Shown: positions 9,202 to 17,530, counted from the first letter of the stretch. The stretch is 40,801 bases of DNA from RGIG9060 sp036307825 (GCA_036307825.1 JAXJWW010000108.1:1-40801), one strand, 5' to 3'. Notes: generated by a model from the letters alone, not told the origin. A program made the numbers and translations.

Positions 9202-9582
9202 ATGGAATTTGATGAATTATTAGCAAAAGCATTATCAGTTTTAAATGAAAGAAGATTATCAAATCTTGCTACCGCAGGAACTGTAGCGGCGGCTTTTTTA
9301 ACTGACAAAGGAAATGTTTATACTGGTGTTTGTATTGATGTTCCTGCAGGAATGGGATTTTGTGCAGAACATTCCGCAGCGGCGGCAATGGTAACAGCAG
9401 GTGAATCAAAAATTGTAAAGATGGTTGCAACAGGAATTGACGATAACGGACGAGGCTGTGCACCCTGTGGTCGATGCAGAGAATTTATAAATTGTTTGCA
9501 CGAAGATAATTATCTTTGTCAGGTACTTTTAGAAGATGGCTCAATAACAACTATTGGAGATTTGTTACCTTACAGATTATGA
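9202..9582 (+). CDS. cytidine deaminase-like zinc hydrolase
   Basis: A 126-residue protein of the cytidine/blasticidin-S deaminase fold. It has the zinc site CAEHSAA (catalytic Glu after the first Cys) and PCGRCRE (the PCxxC pair). Length fits the short tetrameric Cdd class. Likely hydrolytic deamination of cytidine or a related nucleoside in pyrimidine salvage; substrate choice within this superfamily cannot be assigned from these motifs. ATG 9202 is chosen for the AAGGA site at 9189-9193; an in-frame start at 9178 has no such site. It stands alone, divergent from the efflux operon. Confidence 0.85.
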   Translation: MEFDELLAKALSVLNERRLSNLATAGTVAAAFLTDKGNVYTGVCIDVPAGMGFCAEHSAAAAMVTAGESKIVKMVATGIDDNGRGCAPCGRCREFINCLHEDNYLCQVLLEDGSITTIGDLLPYRL

Positions 9583-9604
9583 AAACAGTTTGACTTGTGT
9601 TTTA

Positions 9605-9644
9605 TGCCAAGTAGGTATATTCTTTCAAGAATACTATGTTGGCA
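9605..9644. repeat. long imperfect inverted repeat after the deaminase gene
   Basis: TGCCAA (9605-9610) pairs with TTGGCA (9639-9644), and an inner TATTCTT/AAGAATA stem closes on a two-base loop near 9625. Neither strand has a T tract directly after it, so it is not a standard terminator. It may be a transcript-stabilising hairpin or the remnant of a small palindromic element. Confidence 0.55.
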
Positions 9645-9679
9645 CAAAAGATTTCGTAGGACTATAAAAATGTGTAGTT

Positions 9680-9714
9680 TAAATTCACTCTCTGTTTTCG
9701 GAAGGTGATACAAC
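9680..9714 (+). repeat. 35-bp intergenic repeat, copy 1
   Basis: Runs from TAAATTCACTCTCTGTTTTC to GTGATACAAC and matches 9914-9948 with only four differences by eye. It lies just past the small-RNA terminator. The high similarity of two noncoding copies 234 bp apart suggests members of a dispersed intergenic repeat family. Confidence 0.6.
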
Positions 9715-9716
9715 GG

Positions 9717-9745
9717 AAAAAAACAGCCCCGTAAGTTCGGAGCTG
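9717..9745 (-). terminator. terminator of the candidate small RNA
   Basis: On the minus strand CAGCTCCG pairs with CGGGGCTG (8 bp, one G-U) around AACTTA, followed by seven T residues (A at 9717-9723 on the plus strand). It is one of the strongest rho-independent signals in the window. Confidence 0.85.
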
Positions 9746-9786
9746 AATAGGCTGCCCAGTCCCGATTGGTTACGGGTGACTCGACA
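9717..9786 (-). ncRNA. candidate small RNA, about 70 nt
   Basis: On the minus strand a strong promoter (9820-9793) is followed within about 75 bases by an excellent terminator (9745-9717), and no open frame lies between. The predicted RNA has a 5' hairpin (CCCG/CGGG with an 8-base loop, extended by AGT/ACT), then GGGCAGCC, then the terminator stem. CAGCC in the middle could instead pair with GGCTG of the terminator, giving two exclusive folds. It lies 3' to the deaminase on the opposite strand, and no minus-strand gene lies downstream, so it is a free-standing transcript rather than a leader. It does not match SRP RNA, tmRNA, RNase P RNA or 6S RNA as far as I can recognise. Confidence 0.6.
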
Positions 9787-9792
9787 CTAACA

Positions 9793-9820
9793 ACTATAAC
9801 ACAAAAAAAATATTTGTCAA
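9793..9820 (-). promoter_or_regulatory. promoter of the candidate small RNA
   Basis: Minus-strand TTGACA (9820-9815), a 16-base spacer and TATAGT (9798-9793). The near-consensus -35 and -10 boxes place the start at about 9786. Confidence 0.7.
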
Positions 9821-9913
9821 TAATTAGTTATTAAAATCTTTTAAGTTCCACTGGTGCATTTTATTGTTTATAAATACATAAACAATTCCTTCTGTTATTC
9901 CTTTTCCTTTGAC

Positions 9914-9948
9914 TAAATTCACCCTCCGTTTTCGCAAAGTGATACAAC
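9914..9948 (+). repeat. 35-bp intergenic repeat, copy 2
   Basis: Runs from TAAATTCACCCTCCGTTTTC to GTGATACAAC; the partner of 9680-9714. Downstream it continues into CTCAGAATGACAG, which copy 1 lacks. Confidence 0.6.
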
Positions 9949-10002
9949 TCAGAATGACAGTATGACTTTGAACTTTCACTTAAAACCTTACCAATTATCT
10001 CA

Positions 10003-10022
10003 GAAATGTCGTTAGACATTTC
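10003..10022. repeat. perfect 8-bp stem-loop in the intergenic region
   Basis: GAAATGTC, loop GTTA, GACATTTC. An eight-T run begins 14 bases later (10037-10044), too far for a standard terminator. A second inverted pair, GGCATTT (10033-10039) with AAATGCC (10067-10073), follows. The 9583-10385 gap of about 800 bp is otherwise without a convincing gene. Confidence 0.5.
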
Positions 10023-10042
10023 GAATCCGTGTGGCATTTTTT

Positions 10043-10231
10043 TTACAACTCATTCCGCCTACTCACAAATGCCTTTTGAGATTTCGCCTTTATCTCTACC
10101 TTCCCATCTACCCACATGTCCAAAACAAACCAAGAAACAATGTGTAAAAGCAAAATTGTAGCAAACGCGTAGACGGAAAATGACACAGTGAAGTATTGCA
10201 AGCGTAGCGCAGCACTAACGAACTGGGGCAT
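10043..10231 (-). CDS. doubtful 62-residue ORF in GC-richer intergenic patch
   Basis: An open frame of 62 codons whose middle is hydrophobic (YAFATILLLHIVSWFVLDMW), with a basic tail. No ribosome binding site precedes its ATG, and the surrounding 10050-10250 patch is visibly richer in G+C than its flanks. I think it more likely that this is a noncoding intergenic repeat that happens to stay open than a true membrane peptide. I do not assign a function. Confidence 0.2.
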   Translation of the reverse strand: MPQFVSAALRLQYFTVSFSVYAFATILLLHIVSWFVLDMWVDGKVEIKAKSQKAFVSRRNEL

Positions 10232-10385
10232 TTTTCGTTGAAAGCGTTGGCTGAAAATTCTTCATTTTACAAAATTTCAACTTGCTTTATTTTGTGCAGT
10301 TCTTTTTTATGCACTTGTAACTTTCTTAAATCTATTTTATTTTACTATAGATAAGTAATTTTTTAATGTTTATTTCGGAGGAAAT

Positions 10386-11348
10386 ATGATTGAAGTTGAA
10401 CAGGTGTCTAGAGCCTTTGGAACTTTCAAAGCCGTAGATTCCATCAGTTTTTCAATTAAAACTGGCGAAATCGTAGGGTTGCTTGGACCAAACGGTGCTG
10501 GAAAAACTACAACTATGAGAATGATTACTGGATTCTTAGATATGGATTCAGGAAGTATAAAAATTGATGGAAAAGACATTCGTGAAAATCCTAAAGAATC
10601 AAAACGAAAAATTGGATATATGCCAGAATCCGCACCTCTTTATGGAGAAATGATTGTTGCTGATTATCTTGAGTATGTTGCTCAAATGCAAGGTGTAAAT
10701 CCTAAAGAAAAAGTTCCACAACTTGCTTCTGTGTGTGGTCTAACTGATGTAATGCACAAAAATATTTCTGATCTTTCAAGAGGATACAGACAGCGAGTTG
10801 GTCTTGCTCACGCTTTGATGAATGACCCAGAAATTTTAATTTTGGACGAACCAACAAGTGGACTTGATCCAAATCAAATTATCGAAGTTCGTTCACTTAT
10901 CAAAGAAATTGGAAAAACTCGAACAGTAATTATTTCAACTCATATTTTAAGTGAAGTAGAAATGCTTTGCGATAGAGTAATTATTATTTCTCGGGGCAAA
11001 ATTGCTGCCGATAGTCCTACTTCAGAATTGCGTTCTCGTTATGCAGGAAATTCAAATGTGATTGTAAATCTTTCTGGAGTTGAAAAAACTGAATTTGAAA
11101 ATGTAGTTTCTAAAATCGAAGGCGTTTGTTCAATTTCAATTTTGGATGTAAATGATGCAGAAAATAATCTTCCAAAAGAAATTGAAAAACCTCTTGTTGC
11201 AAGAATCGGAATTAAAGATAACGCAGAAATAAGAAATGTTCTTTCTCAAAAAATTATTTCTAACGGTTGGAATCTTTACGGACTAACTTTAGAAACAAAT
11301 ACTTTAGAAGATGTATTTAAAACTTTAACAACTGGAGGAGAACAATGA
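10386..11348 (+). CDS. ABC-2 type exporter ATP-binding protein, GldA-like
   Basis: A 320-residue ABC ATPase with Walker A GPNGAGKTTT (about residue 34), signature LSRGYRQRVGLA (about 128), Walker B LILDEPTSGLDP (about 152), the switch His in ISTHILSEVE, and a C-terminal extension of about 100 residues typical of ABC-2 exporters. The first gene of a four-gene unit, with a GGAGG site before ATG 10386. It should power the permease encoded next. The set ATPase-permease-GldG-like-DUF4340 is common in spirochaetes and other bacteria, but its cargo is unknown; the link to gliding known from Bacteroidetes should not be carried over. Confidence 0.92.
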   Translation: MIEVEQVSRAFGTFKAVDSISFSIKTGEIVGLLGPNGAGKTTTMRMITGFLDMDSGSIKIDGKDIRENPKESKRKIGYMPESAPLYGEMIVADYLEYVAQMQGVNPKEKVPQLASVCGLTDVMHKNISDLSRGYRQRVGLAHALMNDPEILILDEPTSGLDPNQIIEVRSLIKEIGKTRTVIISTHILSEVEMLCDRVIIISRGKIAADSPTSELRSRYAGNSNVIVNLSGVEKTEFENVVSKIEGVCSISILDVNDAENNLPKEIEKPLVARIGIKDNAEIRNVLSQKIISNGWNLYGLTLETNTLEDVFKTLTTGGEQ

Positions 11349-12049
11349 TAAGTGTAATAATGAAAAGAGAATTAAAATCTTACTTTACAAGTCCAGTTGC
11401 TTACATTGTAACTTGTGCTTTTTTAATTGTTTCTGGTTTCATGCTTTTTTCATTTTTCTTTTTAGCAAATAGAGCAGAACTTAGAGAATTTTTTGTAAAC
11501 TTACCTTGGTTGTTTGCAATTTTTATTCCAGCCTTAACAATGCGACTTTTTTCTGAAGAAAGAGGAAGAGGAACAATCGAAACTTTAATGACACTTCCTG
11601 TAACTTGCACAGATGTTGTTGTTGGAAAATTTTTAGCAGCATTTGTTTCTTCTATAATTATGCTTGTTCCAACTTTTATTTATGCAATTACTGCAAGTGT
11701 TTTTGGTGATGTAGATTTTGGTCCGCTTTTTTGTGGATACCTTGGAGCAATTTTTTTAGGAGCATGTTTTTCTGCAATAGGAATTTTTGCTTCTTCAATT
11801 ACTAAAAATCAAATTGTTTCTTTCTTTGTTGCATTTGGAATTTGTATTCTTCTTGCCATGATTGATAAATTTTTAATTTTTCTTCCAGCAGGCATTGTTG
11901 GATTTTTGCAATTCATTTCTGCAGGAAGTCATTTTACTTCAATCTCAAGAGGAATCATTGATTCAAGAGATTTACTTTATTTTATTTCAATTACAATTTT
12001 ATTTATTGCAATTACAGTAAAAGTTCTTGAAAATCGTAGGAGTGCATAA
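11345..12049 (+). CDS. ABC-2 type permease, GldF-like
   Basis: A 234-residue protein with six predicted membrane helices. It begins MKRELKSYFTSPVAYIV, the hallmark opening of GldF/NosY-like ABC-2 permeases, and has the RLFSEERGRGTIETLMTLPV coupling segment after helix 2. Its ATG overlaps the stop of the ATPase gene (ATGA), so the two are coupled. It forms the membrane channel of the exporter with the ATPase; the next gene may give the extracytoplasmic part. Confidence 0.92.
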   Translation: MISVIMKRELKSYFTSPVAYIVTCAFLIVSGFMLFSFFFLANRAELREFFVNLPWLFAIFIPALTMRLFSEERGRGTIETLMTLPVTCTDVVVGKFLAAFVSSIIMLVPTFIYAITASVFGDVDFGPLFCGYLGAIFLGACFSAIGIFASSITKNQIVSFFVAFGICILLAMIDKFLIFLPAGIVGFLQFISAGSHFTSISRGIIDSRDLLYFISITILFIAITVKVLENRRSA

Positions 12050-12051
12050 AA

Positions 12052-14151
12052 ATGAAAAAATTTATAAATTGGATTACAGGTCCAAAAAGCGATTTTATTT
12101 TATTGATTATCCTACTTGTGTTAATAAATCTTGTAGGTGCAAATTCTTTTTTTAGATTAGATTTAACTTCACCAAAATCATATTCTTTATCACAAAGCAG
12201 TAAAGAAGTTGTAAAAAATTTGGAAGAGCCTTTGTCTGTAAAAGTTTTCTTTTCAAATAATTTACCTTCTCCATATAACACAGTTGAACAATATCTTGAA
12301 GATATTTTAGTTGAATACAAGGGAAGTGCAAACAAAAATTTTAGTTATGAATTTTTTGATATGGACAAACCTGAAAACGAAGAACTTGCTTCTAGTTATC
12401 GAATTAGACAAAAACAAATTCAAGAAGTAAAGGATAACGAAGTTGGTTTTAAAAATGTTTACATGGGTGTTGTTTTAGTTTACGCAGATTCAATTGAAGT
12501 TCTTGATGATATAATTTCACCAGATGGACTTGAATATAGATTAACAACAACAATGAGCAAAATGATAAACACAACAAGTGCATTAGCTGGTTTAAAAGAT
12601 AATGTAAATGTTACACTTTATTCATCAAGTGATTTAAGTGCATTTGGAATTAAAAATTTTAATCAGTTAGAAAATATTGTTTCTAATGCAGTTGCTCAAG
12701 TAAACAAAAAAAATATGAACAAAGTTTCTTTTAAAGTTGTTAATCCAAATCAAGATGAAGTTTCTGAACTTTGTGCAAAATATGGAGTTGATGAAATTTC
12801 ATGGACTGATGATAAAACAACAGATGAATCAAAGAAAAATGGAAAAGGAATGATTGCCGCTGTAATGGAATATAACGACAACTTCAAACTTTTGCCTGTA
12901 AAACTTTCTAGAAGTTTTTTTGGTTCTTACGGAATTGCAGGTCTTGAAAATTTAGAAACTGTAATTACAGAAAATTTACAAACTTTAGTTTCTCGTTCTG
13001 ACAAAATTGGTTACTTAACAGGTTTTGGAACAAAAGATTTAAACGATGCACAAAATGGTTCTCAACGATTGCAAATGCTTACAAATGATAAATATCAATT
13101 TGTGGAATTGGATTTAGAAAAAGATGAAATCCCTTCTACAATTTCTAACATTGTAATTGTTGCACCTACAGAAAAAATTTCTGAAAAAGTTTTTTATAAA
13201 CTGGATCAGTTTTTGATGCAAGGTGGAAACTTAACTGTCTTTGCAGATATGTATAAAGAAGTTCCAACCCAAAATCAATATCAACTTCCAGAATACAAAT
13301 TGTTAGAAACAGGACTTCCTGAATTTTTAGCAAAGTACGGAATTGAACTTGGTAAAGATTATGTAATGGATATGAATTGTTATAAAAATTTTCAGCAAGG
13401 TTATGGTGAAATTCCAATGTACTATGTTCCAATTACAGAACGCAGCACAATCAATCAGAAAAATCCAATTACAAAAAATCTTTCATACATTTTGATGTTC
13501 CAAAATAGTTCAATTAATTTAAATTTATCTGATGATGTAAAAGGAACTGTTTTGGTAAAATCTTCTGACCAATCTTGGTTGATGAAAGATAATATCATTA
13601 TGCATCCATTGTACATAACTCCCGTTGCAGAAAATGAAAGAAGTTCTTATAACTTAGCAGTTCTAGCAGAAGGAAAATTTGCAAGTCAATTTGATAAAAA
13701 TATTTTAGAACAAAATAAAAATGATGTTGCAAAAGATTCTTTAGCAGGTGGAACAAACAATCATCTTGCAAAAGCTGTTCAAAATGGAAAAATTTTTGTT
13801 GCTGGAAGTTCTGTAATTGTTAGTCCAATGTTAATTGATGATTCTGGTCGTGAACCAATTTCAATTTTTGTTAGAAACGTTTTGGACTATATGAACGGTA
13901 ATGAAGATTTATGTACAATGCGAACAAAAGGTTTAGCATTAAATACTTTGAAAAAATCTAGTACCGCTTCAATTAAAGTTGCAAAAATTATAAATCAATA
14001 TGGAGTTCCTCTTTTAGTTATAATCATTGGATTTATTGTTTGGCGTATGAGAGTTGAACATCGCAAAAAAATTAGAATCCAATATGCTTCAACAGATGAA
14101 AGAGAAACAATGAGTATGGAAAATAAAAAGGAAAAGAAAAATGACAAATAA
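12052..14151 (+). CDS. GldG-like ABC transporter auxiliary protein
   Basis: A 699-residue protein with one N-terminal membrane helix (about 15-35), a large extracytoplasmic region and a C-terminal helix (about 645-665, VPLLVIIIGFIVWRM) followed by a charged cytoplasmic tail. The LDLTSPKSYSLS opening and later GLP/IIVAP-like segments fit the ABC_transp_aux/GldG family, whose function is not established. GGAG lies upstream of ATG 12052, two bases after the permease stop. Its 3' end overlaps the DUF4340 gene by 11 bases. The large domain probably contacts the exported substrate or the envelope; this is inference from topology. Confidence 0.85.
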   Translation: MKKFINWITGPKSDFILLIILLVLINLVGANSFFRLDLTSPKSYSLSQSSKEVVKNLEEPLSVKVFFSNNLPSPYNTVEQYLEDILVEYKGSANKNFSYEFFDMDKPENEELASSYRIRQKQIQEVKDNEVGFKNVYMGVVLVYADSIEVLDDIISPDGLEYRLTTTMSKMINTTSALAGLKDNVNVTLYSSSDLSAFGIKNFNQLENIVSNAVAQVNKKNMNKVSFKVVNPNQDEVSELCAKYGVDEISWTDDKTTDESKKNGKGMIAAVMEYNDNFKLLPVKLSRSFFGSYGIAGLENLETVITENLQTLVSRSDKIGYLTGFGTKDLNDAQNGSQRLQMLTNDKYQFVELDLEKDEIPSTISNIVIVAPTEKISEKVFYKLDQFLMQGGNLTVFADMYKEVPTQNQYQLPEYKLLETGLPEFLAKYGIELGKDYVMDMNCYKNFQQGYGEIPMYYVPITERSTINQKNPITKNLSYILMFQNSSINLNLSDDVKGTVLVKSSDQSWLMKDNIIMHPLYITPVAENERSSYNLAVLAEGKFASQFDKNILEQNKNDVAKDSLAGGTNNHLAKAVQNGKIFVAGSSVIVSPMLIDDSGREPISIFVRNVLDYMNGNEDLCTMRTKGLALNTLKKSSTASIKVAKIINQYGVPLLVIIIGFIVWRMRVEHRKKIRIQYASTDERETMSMENKKEKKNDK

Positions 14152-14725
14152 AATATCTTTACGAAAAATAATTTTACTTTCGTTGATTGCAATTTTACTT
14201 GTTGTATATATTTTGCAACTTGTGATTTCTGGCGCAAATGATGGATACACTCTTAATTTAAAAGAAGTTCCAGATACAATCGTAATCAAAAATAAAACAA
14301 ATTCTGAAATAACCCTTTTTAACACAAATGGAACTTGGTTGTTAAAAGATGCAAATGAAAATTCAGAAAATGCAAATATGATTATTCCTGCAAATGTTGA
14401 AACAGTAAAACAAATGATAGATGCAATTTCTAAAATAAATGTTTTAGGTTTGGTTTCTAAAAATGATGATAATGAGCGTTATGGTTTTTCAGATAATGAA
14501 CTAACAAAAGTTGTTGTTCAAAAAGATGGAAAAGTTTTACGCACATTGGAACTTGGAAAAAATTCTTCAACATATCAACAGGTGTATGGAAAAATTGATA
14601 ATTCAAAAGATGTGTTATTGATTTCCGGAAATCCAAAATTAACTTTTGATGTAACATTTGAAGATTTAAAAGCCCCTGTTGAAACTGCACCTGAAAATCC
14701 TGTTGCAAATTCAACTGCTGAATAA
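14141..14725 (+). CDS. DUF4340-like membrane-anchored protein
   Basis: A 194-residue protein with one N-terminal membrane helix (about residues 9-30) and an extracytoplasmic domain rich in beta segments (DTIVIKNKTNSEITLF, GTWLLKDA, YGFSDNELTKVVV, RTLELGK). These fit the DUF4340 repeat usually found beside GldG-like genes. Most DUF4340 proteins are longer, so this is a short, one-repeat form. It starts inside the preceding gene, is the last member of the exporter operon, and ends with a Pro/Glu/Ala-rich tail. Role unknown, presumably an exporter partner. Confidence 0.75.
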   Translation: MTNKISLRKIILLSLIAILLVVYILQLVISGANDGYTLNLKEVPDTIVIKNKTNSEITLFNTNGTWLLKDANENSENANMIIPANVETVKQMIDAISKINVLGLVSKNDDNERYGFSDNELTKVVVQKDGKVLRTLELGKNSSTYQQVYGKIDNSKDVLLISGNPKLTFDVTFEDLKAPVETAPENPVANSTAE

Positions 14726-14758
14726 TTTTTTTTACTGAACGAGTTTGAATGAGATAAA

Positions 14759-16336
14759 ATGAAACTAATTGAAATTTCAAATTGTAAAATTTGTCAAAAT
14801 GGAACTAAGGTTTTTCAAAATTTTTCTTGGACTTTTAATCAAGGAGAAGTTTGGTTAATTCTTGGTTCCAACAATGGCAAAAAAAATATTTTTATTAAAA
14901 CCTTAGATGAATCTTTGATTAAAAAAAATTCAAATCTAACCTTTGAATTTGTTCCAGTTGAAAATGGAATTTTTTCAAATAGTTTTACTGATTCGCTAGA
15001 AATTGTTTCTTTGGAAAAAGCTGCAAGTTTAATCGAGGAAGAACGAATAAATGATGAAAGTGAATTTATTGAAGGTGGAATTGATATTGGAAGAACTGCA
15101 CGAGTTTTTATCTCTGAAGTTTTAAATGATGATAAATCAAAATCATTTGAACTTGCAAAAAAATTAGAAACTTATCCAGAAGTAAAACTTTGTGGAATAG
15201 AAAAAGTTTTAGACCGAGGTTTAAAATATCTTTCTACAGGTGAAATTCGTAGAACCTTACTTTGTCGAGCCTTGCTTAGCGGAAAAAAATTAATTTTGTT
15301 AAGTGATCCATTTGCAGGGCTTGATGTTGATTCTAGAAAGTTGTTATTTGAATTTTTTGATAAGATTGCTTCTAAACAAGGAAATGGATTTCCTTTTATT
15401 TTACTTTCAATGGAACGATACACAGAAATTCCTTCTTCTGTAACTCATGTTTTAGAATTTACAAAAGATGAAATTAGTTTTTGTGGAACAAAAAATGAAT
15501 TTGAAAAAATTTATCAATTCAGATTAGAAAAAGAAAAATCAATAAGAGAACAAAAGCGACAAGAACTTTTAAATTCACTTGCTACAGTTCAAACTGAATC
15601 TTCAAATATCAAAACTTTTAATTTAAATGATTTTGAATCTTTAGTAAAAATGAAAGATGTAAAAGTTGCTTGGGGAGAAAACACTGTTTTAGAAAATTTT
15701 TCTTGGGAACTAAAACCTTTTGAACATACTTTGATTCGTGGCCTAAACGGTTCAGGAAAAACAACTTTGCTAGAACTCATCACTGGGGACAATATGCAAG
15801 TTTTTTGTAATGATGTTTCTATCTTTGGCCGTCGTCGTGGAACAGGAGAAACCATCTGGGAATTAAAAGAAAAAATGGGAATTGTTTCTTATCGATTGCA
15901 TTTAGAATATAGAATGTTAGGTGGAATTGATATTGAAGCGGTAATTTTATCTGGCTTTCATGATTCTATCGGATTGTATGAAAGTCGTTCGCAAGTGGAA
16001 CAATTTGTTGCAAAACAATGGTTGAATCTAGCAGGATTTTCTGGTAGAGAAAAAGAAAATTTTCAAAATCTTTCTTACGGAGAACAACGAGCAATTTTGA
16101 TTTTACGAGCCGCTGTAAAATGTCCGCCTTTGTTAATTTTAGATGAGCCTTGTCATGGATTAGATGAAGAAAACAGAACAATGGTTTTAGACTTGCTAGA
16201 AACAATTGCTTCTACAGGAACAACAACTTTACTTCATGTTACTCACGAATCTGACGAAGTTTTATCTTGCGAAAAAAACATTATTCAATTATTGCCTGGC
16301 CAAAAACCCATGTATAAATTGATAAAGTTAAATTAA
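14759..16336 (+). CDS. modF: ModF-like protein with two ABC ATPase domains
   Basis: A 525-residue soluble protein with two fused ABC domains and no membrane part. The first domain has the ModF-type signature YLSTGEIRRTLLCRAL (about residue 157), but its Walker A reads GSNNGKKN and its Walker B LILLSDPFAG, so the Ser/Thr after the lysine and the usual DE pair are lost. The second is intact: GLNGSGKTTLL (about 327), LSYGEQRA (about 437), LLILDEPCHGLD (about 457). E. coli ModF has the same two-domain plan and lies near the molybdate transport genes, but no molybdate genes are seen here. A 33-bp gap follows the DUF4340 gene. The symbol reflects family resemblance only. Confidence 0.75.
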   Translation: MKLIEISNCKICQNGTKVFQNFSWTFNQGEVWLILGSNNGKKNIFIKTLDESLIKKNSNLTFEFVPVENGIFSNSFTDSLEIVSLEKAASLIEEERINDESEFIEGGIDIGRTARVFISEVLNDDKSKSFELAKKLETYPEVKLCGIEKVLDRGLKYLSTGEIRRTLLCRALLSGKKLILLSDPFAGLDVDSRKLLFEFFDKIASKQGNGFPFILLSMERYTEIPSSVTHVLEFTKDEISFCGTKNEFEKIYQFRLEKEKSIREQKRQELLNSLATVQTESSNIKTFNLNDFESLVKMKDVKVAWGENTVLENFSWELKPFEHTLIRGLNGSGKTTLLELITGDNMQVFCNDVSIFGRRRGTGETIWELKEKMGIVSYRLHLEYRMLGGIDIEAVILSGFHDSIGLYESRSQVEQFVAKQWLNLAGFSGREKENFQNLSYGEQRAILILRAAVKCPPLLILDEPCHGLDEENRTMVLDLLETIASTGTTTLLHVTHESDEVLSCEKNIIQLLPGQKPMYKLIKLN

Positions 16337-16391
16337 AAATTTTTTATCAATCACTTTTAAAAAATCAAAACCTAGTGTAAAATATATTGGT

Positions 16392-17483
16392 ATGAAAAAT
16401 ATTTTTACTTTTAAAATTTTGCCTCGTGTTTTAATTTTTTCATTTTGTATTTTTAGTTTTTCTTGTGCAACAAAAACTGTGCCTGTTGAAACTAAAATAG
16501 ATGATACAACTGAACTTTCTTTGATTTTTCCAAAGGCTGTTTTTGAAAAAGAAAAAATTTCTGATGTTAAACAAAAAGTTGATTCAGAGTTTTCACAGCC
16601 ACATGAATTTTCTGAAGTGTGGGGATATCTTTTAGATGGAAGGGAACATGAATTAAATCCTAGTAAAAATGTTGTAACAGATATTGGATATTTTGGTGCA
16701 GGATTAAATACCTTTGGAAAACTAGTTGGTGTTCCTAATCCAACAAAAATAAAAGATTTTACAGGAAGAATTCATCTTGTAATTATTGATAATAGTCGTT
16801 CTTTAACTCATTTTTGTTTAAATCCAAAATACGATGTTCGAAAAGAATTGATTGAGGATATTGTAAAAGCTTCAAAAAATTTTGATGGAGTTCAAATTGA
16901 TTTTGAATTAGTTTCTAGCCAAGATGAAGAACATTATCTTTCATTTTTGAAAGAACTAAAACGAAAACTTGGAAAAAAAACTTTGAGTGTTGCAATTCCT
17001 GCGCGAATTAAAACCTTAGAAAAAGATGCCTATCATTATTCAAAAATAAATGAAATTGTAGATAGAATTATTGTTATGGCTTACGATGAACATTGGGCAA
17101 CAAGTAAACCAGGAGCAGTTGCTTCTATAAATTGGTGTCAAAAAGTGATGTCTTATGCCTTGTCAGTTATTCCTGAAGAAAAATTAGTTATGGGCTTACC
17201 ATTTTATGGTAGAGGTTGGAGTACAGATGATACCGCTGGTGCCTACAGATTTCCTTCAATAGAAAGATTGCAAGCAAATAATAAAATTTCAGAAATTGTA
17301 AGAGAAAATGCTATTCCTTCTTTTGAAATTACAAAACAAGTTACATACAAATTTTATTATGACGATTTATATTCTCTTGTTTTTAGAATGAGGATGTACA
17401 AAGATAACGGTGTAAAAAATCTAGCTTTCTGGCGCCTAGGTCAAGAAGAAACTGAAGTTTGGAATTATATTAAAACAAAGTAG
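16392..17483 (+). CDS. GH18-like glycosidase lipoprotein
   Basis: A 363-residue protein with a signal peptide ending FSFSC, a relaxed spirochaetal lipobox, then a TIM-barrel glycoside hydrolase family 18 domain. The catalytic segment is DGVQIDFE (about residues 165-172): the general acid Glu and preceding Asp are kept, while the second Asp of the usual DxxDxDxE is Gln. VMAYDEHW and GLPFYGRGW are the later barrel strands with substrate residues, as in YaaH/SleL-type peptidoglycan or chitin-acting enzymes. It probably acts on N-acetylglucosamine-containing polymers in the periplasm or at the surface. No clear ribosome binding site precedes ATG 16392. Confidence 0.85.
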   Translation: MKNIFTFKILPRVLIFSFCIFSFSCATKTVPVETKIDDTTELSLIFPKAVFEKEKISDVKQKVDSEFSQPHEFSEVWGYLLDGREHELNPSKNVVTDIGYFGAGLNTFGKLVGVPNPTKIKDFTGRIHLVIIDNSRSLTHFCLNPKYDVRKELIEDIVKASKNFDGVQIDFELVSSQDEEHYLSFLKELKRKLGKKTLSVAIPARIKTLEKDAYHYSKINEIVDRIIVMAYDEHWATSKPGAVASINWCQKVMSYALSVIPEEKLVMGLPFYGRGWSTDDTAGAYRFPSIERLQANNKISEIVRENAIPSFEITKQVTYKFYYDDLYSLVFRMRMYKDNGVKNLAFWRLGQEETEVWNYIKTK

Positions 17484-17530
17484 AAAAAATGGAATATTTT
17501 ACTTCCTAGAGACTTATATTTTTCTTCCTA

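Noticed and set aside
9054..9308. 84-codon minus-strand frame between the efflux operon and the deaminase
   Set aside because: It overlaps the deaminase 5' half, which has clear catalytic motifs and a ribosome binding site; the minus frame is low-complexity and has no recognisable domain.
9660..9800. Small RNA as SRP RNA, tmRNA, RNase P RNA or 6S RNA
   Set aside because: None of the conserved cores of these RNAs (for example GGAAG/AGCAG of SRP RNA) is found in the proper arrangement, and the transcript is too short for the last three.
10003..10044. Stem at 10003-10022 plus T tract as a terminator
   Set aside because: Fourteen bases lie between stem and T run, and no gene ends just upstream.
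10386..14725. Gliding motility apparatus
   Set aside because: The GldA/F/G-like set is widespread in non-gliding bacteria, and no other gliding genes are seen.
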